The notes beneath the pieces were generated by a model. The model was not told the origin of the DNA. It did not search any database and was given only the letters and a program-made list of their open reading frames with translations. From positions 243,462-307,461 of the forward strand of contig NZ_LMSI01000020.1 of NCBI RefSeq assembly GCF_001428075.1: a DNA stretch of 64,000 bases, read 5' to 3'. The DNA comes from Arthrobacter sp. Soil764 (GTDB lineage Bacteria > Actinomycetota > Actinomycetes > Actinomycetales > Micrococcaceae). Below, in pieces: positions 60,555 through 64,000 of the stretch. Positions within the stretch are counted from its first letter, which is position 1; the number at the start of each line of letters is the position of its first letter. Made by a program: the position numbers and the translations under genes.

Positions 60555-61982
60555 TCAGCCCCGGGGCTGGTCCGTTCCGCCGTCGTCGTCCTTGCTGTCG
60601 GTGCCCCCGGCGGCATCCTCATCGCCGGAGGTGTCGTCGAAACCGCCGTTCAGCAGTTTCTGCAGTGCGTCGTCCACCTCGCTGTCGCTGGCTTCGGCGA
60701 GCTTGCGGCGGGAGCTGAAGCCTTTCGGATCATCCAGGTCTTCGGCCGTGGGCAAGAGGTCGGGGTGGTGCCAGATGGCGTCACGGCCCTCAATCCCGCG
60801 TTCTTCCTTCAGGGTGGCCCACAGGGTGGCCGCGTCACGCAGCCTGCGCGGACGCAGCTCGAGTCCCACCAGGGAAGCGAAAGCGTGCTCGGCGGGACCG
60901 CCCGTTGCCCGGCGGCGCCGCACTGTTTCGCGCAGTGCGCCGGCGGACGGCAGGACCTTCTCCGTGGCGGCTGCGGTCAGCTCATCCACCCAGCCCTCCA
61001 CGAGAGCCAGCGCGGTCTCCAGCTTTTCCAGTGCCTGTTCCTGGGCCGGCGTCCGCTGCGGCATGAAGACGCCCTGGGACAATGCTTCCTGGATGCCTTC
61101 GGGATTGCTCGGATCGAGGTCGCGGGCAAGCTCTTCGATCCGGGAGGTGTCGATGTGGATGCCGCGGGCGTAGGCCTCGATGGCTCCCAGCAGGTGTCCA
61201 CGCAGCCAGGGAACCTGAACGAAGAGGCGCGCGTGCGCGGCCTCCCGCACGGCAAGGAACAGCCGGATGTCGTTCGCGGGCAGGGACAGGCCCTCACCGA
61301 AGGCGGCAACATTTGTTGGCAGGAGCGCCATCTCAAGGTCGACGAGGGGAACGCCGATGTCGGTGGAGCTCACCACGTCCTGGGACAGTGCGCCGATGGC
61401 CTGCCCCAGCTGCATGCCGAAGATGGCTCCGCCCATGTTCTGAAGCATCGAGGAGGCGCCGCCCATCATGGACTTCATTTCCTCGGGCATCTGCTCCGTC
61501 ATGGCGGAGGAGAGAGCATTGGCGATGCTGTTGGCCACGGGTTCGGTCAGCCGCTTCCAGGTGCCCAGGGTGGCTTCCACCCATTCCGCGCGCGACCACG
61601 CCTTGCCGATCAGGCCGGTGCCGGGCAGGTCGGTGACCGGGTCCAGCCACAGTTCAGCGAGGCGGAGGGCTTCATCCACCTCCCGGGACTGCTGGGCGGT
61701 GACCGACGGATCAGAAGTGCCGGCAGCAACCCGACGGGCGTTGTCGTGGGCCAGCGTCCAGTTGACGGGACCCTCGGACGGGGCGCTCATCATCGCCTGC
61801 ACCTGGGAGAACATCTGGGCCAGCAGGTTGGGGTCATCCGGCAGGCCGGCAGCCTTGGCGAGCTCGGCGGGATCGAAGTTCTCCATCCCCTTGCCGCCCA
61901 TCAGGTTCTGCAGCATTTCGGTCAACGGATCCTTGGGGGTGTCGTCGTCGCCGTTGGACGGATTGAGTGGGTTGGAGGTCAT
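60555..61982 (-). CDS. DUF2342 (zincin-like) protein without HExxH
   Basis: 475-residue protein of the actinobacterial DUF2342/zincin-2 family, in the position of mycobacterial Rv3195. The core is LFLAVREAAHARLFVQVPWL with GHLLGAIEAYARGIHID, and AIFGMQLGQAIGALSQD is family-typical. The family is assigned a zinc-protease fold, but here the helix reads REAAH rather than HExxH, so catalysis is uncertain. N- and C-termini are low-complexity and acidic (PSNGDDDTPKDPLTEMLQNL; EDAAGGTDSKDDDGGTDQ). Divergent from the PDZ protease gene. Function unknown. Confidence 0.85.
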   Translation of the reverse strand: MTSNPLNPSNGDDDTPKDPLTEMLQNLMGGKGMENFDPAELAKAAGLPDDPNLLAQMFSQVQAMMSAPSEGPVNWTLAHDNARRVAAGTSDPSVTAQQSREVDEALRLAELWLDPVTDLPGTGLIGKAWSRAEWVEATLGTWKRLTEPVANSIANALSSAMTEQMPEEMKSMMGGASSMLQNMGGAIFGMQLGQAIGALSQDVVSSTDIGVPLVDLEMALLPTNVAAFGEGLSLPANDIRLFLAVREAAHARLFVQVPWLRGHLLGAIEAYARGIHIDTSRIEELARDLDPSNPEGIQEALSQGVFMPQRTPAQEQALEKLETALALVEGWVDELTAAATEKVLPSAGALRETVRRRRATGGPAEHAFASLVGLELRPRRLRDAATLWATLKEERGIEGRDAIWHHPDLLPTAEDLDDPKGFSSRRKLAEASDSEVDDALQKLLNGGFDDTSGDEDAAGGTDSKDDDGGTDQPRG

Positions 61983-62105
61983 GGTCCCGCCGATCGATGG
62001 TGTGACTGTTGATCAACCTTCACGGTACCCCGGCGGGGGTCGGCTGTCTGCCGCCCGCCGCCGTCGTTCGCTCTAGGCAAAGCACCCCCGCCCACTGCCA
62101 CCGCG

Positions 62106-62111
62106 TACTGT
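62106..62111 (+). promoter_or_regulatory. -10 element of the PDZ protease gene (leaderless)
   Basis: TACTGT ends 7 nt before the GTG at 62119. The GGTGGGG in between is also purine-rich, so an SD role cannot be excluded. Confidence 0.4.
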
Positions 62112-62118
62112 TGGTGGG

Positions 62119-63333
62119 GTGACTACAACCCGTGGCGGCCATCCCTCCGAGGACCACGTTCCCGATCTTCCCCCCTTCTCCAATCCGGGTCCGTTGGGTG
62201 CCGGCGGCCCGCCGGAAGGCCCGGGGGACAGTGGCGGCACAGCGGCTGCGGGCAGCAGCGCCAACGCGTCCGACGGCGGAGGCCGGGGGAAGCGGCTTTC
62301 CACCATGATGGTTGCCGGGCTGGCGGCGCTGGGGCTGGGAATTGCCGTGGGCACGCTTCCGGTGCCGTATGTCATCGAATCGCCCGGTCCCACCTACAAC
62401 ACGCTGGGGGAGACCCAGGGGCATCCCGTCATCAATGTCAGCGGCCGTGAAACGTATCCGGCAGCCGGAAGCCTGGATCTGACCACCGTCTATGTCGACG
62501 GCGGCCCCACCGGCTCCGTCAGTATCCTTAACGCGTTCTCCGCATGGCTGGACCCTTCCAAGGCCGTCTACCCGGTTGAACTGATCTATCCCACCGGCAC
62601 CACCAGGGAAGCCGCGCAGGAACAAAGTGCGGTGGCCATGGCCACGTCCCAGGAGAACGCCGTGGCCTCCGCACTGAACGAACTCAGGATTCCCTTCGGC
62701 CAGCAGCTTCAGGCCGCAGACCTGTCAAAGGATTCCGCTTCCGCCGGCAAGATCCAGCAAGGGGACATCCTCAAGTCCATCAACGGCAAGGACATCACCG
62801 CACTCAGCGTGATCCAGGATGAGCTGGCCGCCGGCAAGGGCGCCCCGGTATCGGTGACGGTGGAACGCGACGGCCGGCCCGTCACCGTTGAGGTCACTCC
62901 CAAGGACAACGGCCAGGGCCGGTTCATCCTTGGCGTCATGCTGAAGTACCTGTTCAGTTTCCCGTTCCAGGTGCAGATCTCCCTGGACAAGGTGGGCGGC
63001 CCCAGCGCGGGGCTGATGTTCTCGCTGGGCATTATCGATACTGTCACCCCTGGCGACCTCACCGGCGGCAAGCACGTCGCGGGTACCGGCACCATCTCAC
63101 CGGACGGCGCGGTGGGACCCATCGGCGGCATCGGGCAGAAAATGCGGGGTGCACGCTCCTCGGGCGCCACCCTTTTCCTCGCGCCCGCCGGGAACTGCGA
63201 CGAAGTTGCGGGGCATGTCCCGGACGGCCTCCAAGTGGTCCGCGTGGAAAACCTTTCGGAAGCCCGGCATGCTGTGGAAGTGGCCGGAAGCGGACAGGAC
63301 ACATCCGCGCTCCCGGCGTGCACCAGCAAATAG
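62119..63333 (+). CDS. PDZ-domain Lon-like membrane protease (YlbL family)
   Basis: 404-residue membrane-anchored protease. A disordered Gly/Pro-rich N-terminus is followed by one membrane helix ([20 protein letters not shown], about residues 62–81) and [17 protein letters not shown], the family opening. A PDZ domain lies around residues 205–275 ([20 protein letters not shown]). The Lon-type Ser-Lys dyad is in [20 protein letters not shown] and [20 protein letters not shown]. The active site faces outside. Mycobacterial Rv3194c occupies the same place. GTG start 7 nt after TACTGT. Confidence 0.92.
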   Translation: MTTTRGGHPSEDHVPDLPPFSNPGPLGAGGPPEGPGDSGGTAAAGSSANASDGGGRGKRLSTMMVAGLAALGLGIAVGTLPVPYVIESPGPTYNTLGETQGHPVINVSGRETYPAAGSLDLTTVYVDGGPTGSVSILNAFSAWLDPSKAVYPVELIYPTGTTREAAQEQSAVAMATSQENAVASALNELRIPFGQQLQAADLSKDSASAGKIQQGDILKSINGKDITALSVIQDELAAGKGAPVSVTVERDGRPVTVEVTPKDNGQGRFILGVMLKYLFSFPFQVQISLDKVGGPSAGLMFSLGIIDTVTPGDLTGGKHVAGTGTISPDGAVGPIGGIGQKMRGARSSGATLFLAPAGNCDEVAGHVPDGLQVVRVENLSEARHAVEVAGSGQDTSALPACTSK

Positions 63334-63473
63334 ACTGGGCGCAACTAGACTCACAGGAACTAAGCTTTACCGCCACTCGTGGCACAGTTGACGGACGAAA
63401 CCAGCCGTTTGACCGGTACCGTACGTCGCCCGCTCGCTTCGAATATCTGACGACCAGCTATGAGGTACCCAGT

Positions 63474-64000
63474 TTGTCCCGTCCCGCCAGCACCATGTCC
63501 ACCGGCAGGCCCCCTTCACGGCGAGGCGTGCTGACGCCCACCCTGATCATTGTTGCCCTGGTGGTAGTGGGCTTCATCTTCTTCGCCAACGTCTGGACCG
63601 ACGTCCTCTGGTACCGGCAGCTGGGCTTCATCGAGGTCTTCGTCACCGAGAACCTCGCCAAGATCGCCACCTTCGTGGCCGGCTTCGCCATCATGTTCGC
63701 GGCAGTCTTCTTCTCGATCCGTATTGCCTACAACGCCAGGCCGGTCTACGCGCCGGACTCCGAGATCCGGGACAACCTCAACCGGTACCAGGCCCAGCTG
63801 GAGCCGGTCCGGCGGATCGTCATGGTGGGCCTGCCTGTCCTCTTCGGCCTGTTTGCGGGCAGCGCTGCGGCAAGCCAGTGGCAGAAGGTCCTGCTGTTCT
63901 TCAACCAGGTTGGCTTCGGCGAGGCCGATCCCCAGTTCAACATGGACATCAGTTTCTACCTGATGACCCTGCCGTTCCTCGGGTTTGTGACCGGGTTCCT
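63474..64000 (+). CDS. UPF0182 large membrane protein, N-terminal part (cut by window edge)
   Basis: About 175 N-terminal residues of a family whose members usually reach 900–1000. The start is TTG at 63474 with GAGG 8 nt upstream; an in-frame ATG lies 7 codons later (63495). Three membrane helices are visible: [40 protein letters not shown] and [20 protein letters not shown]. Diagnostic motifs are [20 protein letters not shown] and [20 protein letters not shown]. Function is not established. Synteny with mycobacterial Rv3193c, next to the PDZ protease, supports the call. Confidence 0.93.
   Translation, partial: MSRPASTMSTGRPPSRRGVLTPTLIIVALVVVGFIFFANVWTDVLWYRQLGFIEVFVTENLAKIATFVAGFAIMFAAVFFSIRIAYNARPVYAPDSEIRDNLNRYQAQLEPVRRIVMVGLPVLFGLFAGSAAASQWQKVLLFFNQVGFGEADPQFNMDISFYLMTLPFLGFVTGF

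Overview
The window is GC-rich chromosomal DNA from an actinobacterium, most likely Arthrobacter or Pseudarthrobacter (Micrococcaceae). The reasons are strong G/C third-position bias, frequent GTG starts, gene order matching actinobacterial cores (sigE–anti-sigma–tatB–mrp, TetR–DUF3107–moeZ, adnA–adnB–nudC–uvrD2–PDZ–UPF0182), a coproporphyrin-type heme operon, and a DUF3117 gene. I see no prophage, insertion sequence, CRISPR array, rRNA or tRNA. The window is core genome rather than an accessory island.

Layout. 1–5000: the 5' part of galE, a TetR regulator, a hypothetical protein, a secreted lysozyme-like protein, and back-to-back dapD/dapE for lysine and peptidoglycan. 5000–8400: a gluABCD-type amino-acid importer on the minus strand. 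8400–11450: a LOG-family protein, a DivIVA-like protein coupled to a PIG-V-type mannosyltransferase, and DUF3117. 11490–18560: O-methyltransferase, then sigE, anti-sigma factor and tatB, facing an mrp–DUF1003–MgtE_N/CBS operon, then a stress protein. 18700–25600: aminopeptidase P, PHP phosphoesterase, solitary DNA methyltransferase, DEAD-box helicase and RNB ribonuclease. 25600–31500: thiamine genes (thiE opposite a TPP-riboswitch-controlled thiO-thiS-thiG operon), DUF3107, TetR and moeZ. MoeZ is the likely activator of ThiS.

31600–44200 is a nearly complete heme pathway: hemA divergent from hemE-hemY-(secreted Ala/Pro-rich protein)-chdC-cpfC-hemC-hemD-hemB-(flavin monooxygenase)-hemL. The set is that of the coproporphyrin-dependent route. 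Next comes a second polar amino-acid ABC importer (44300–46800). From 47100 to the end is a genome-maintenance and envelope block: DEDDh exonuclease, alkyltransferase-like protein coupled to AdnA/AdnB, a kinase-fold protein with a substituted metal-binding Asp, NudC, UvrD2, a DUF45 hydrolase, a zincin-like protein, a Lon-like PDZ protease and the start of a UPF0182 membrane protein.

Two themes run through the window. First, many genes lack a Shine-Dalgarno sequence and carry a TANNNT -10 element 6–7 nt before the start codon, the signature of leaderless transcripts. I count 13 strict cases. Second, convergent genes are separated by near-perfect hairpins acting as bidirectional terminators. 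No clearly new multi-gene system stands out. The most unusual items are the two non-heme proteins inside the heme operon, the kinase-fold protein lacking its expected catalytic Asp, a perfect 17-bp inverted repeat inside a coding region, and a four-copy nested repeat downstream of moeZ.
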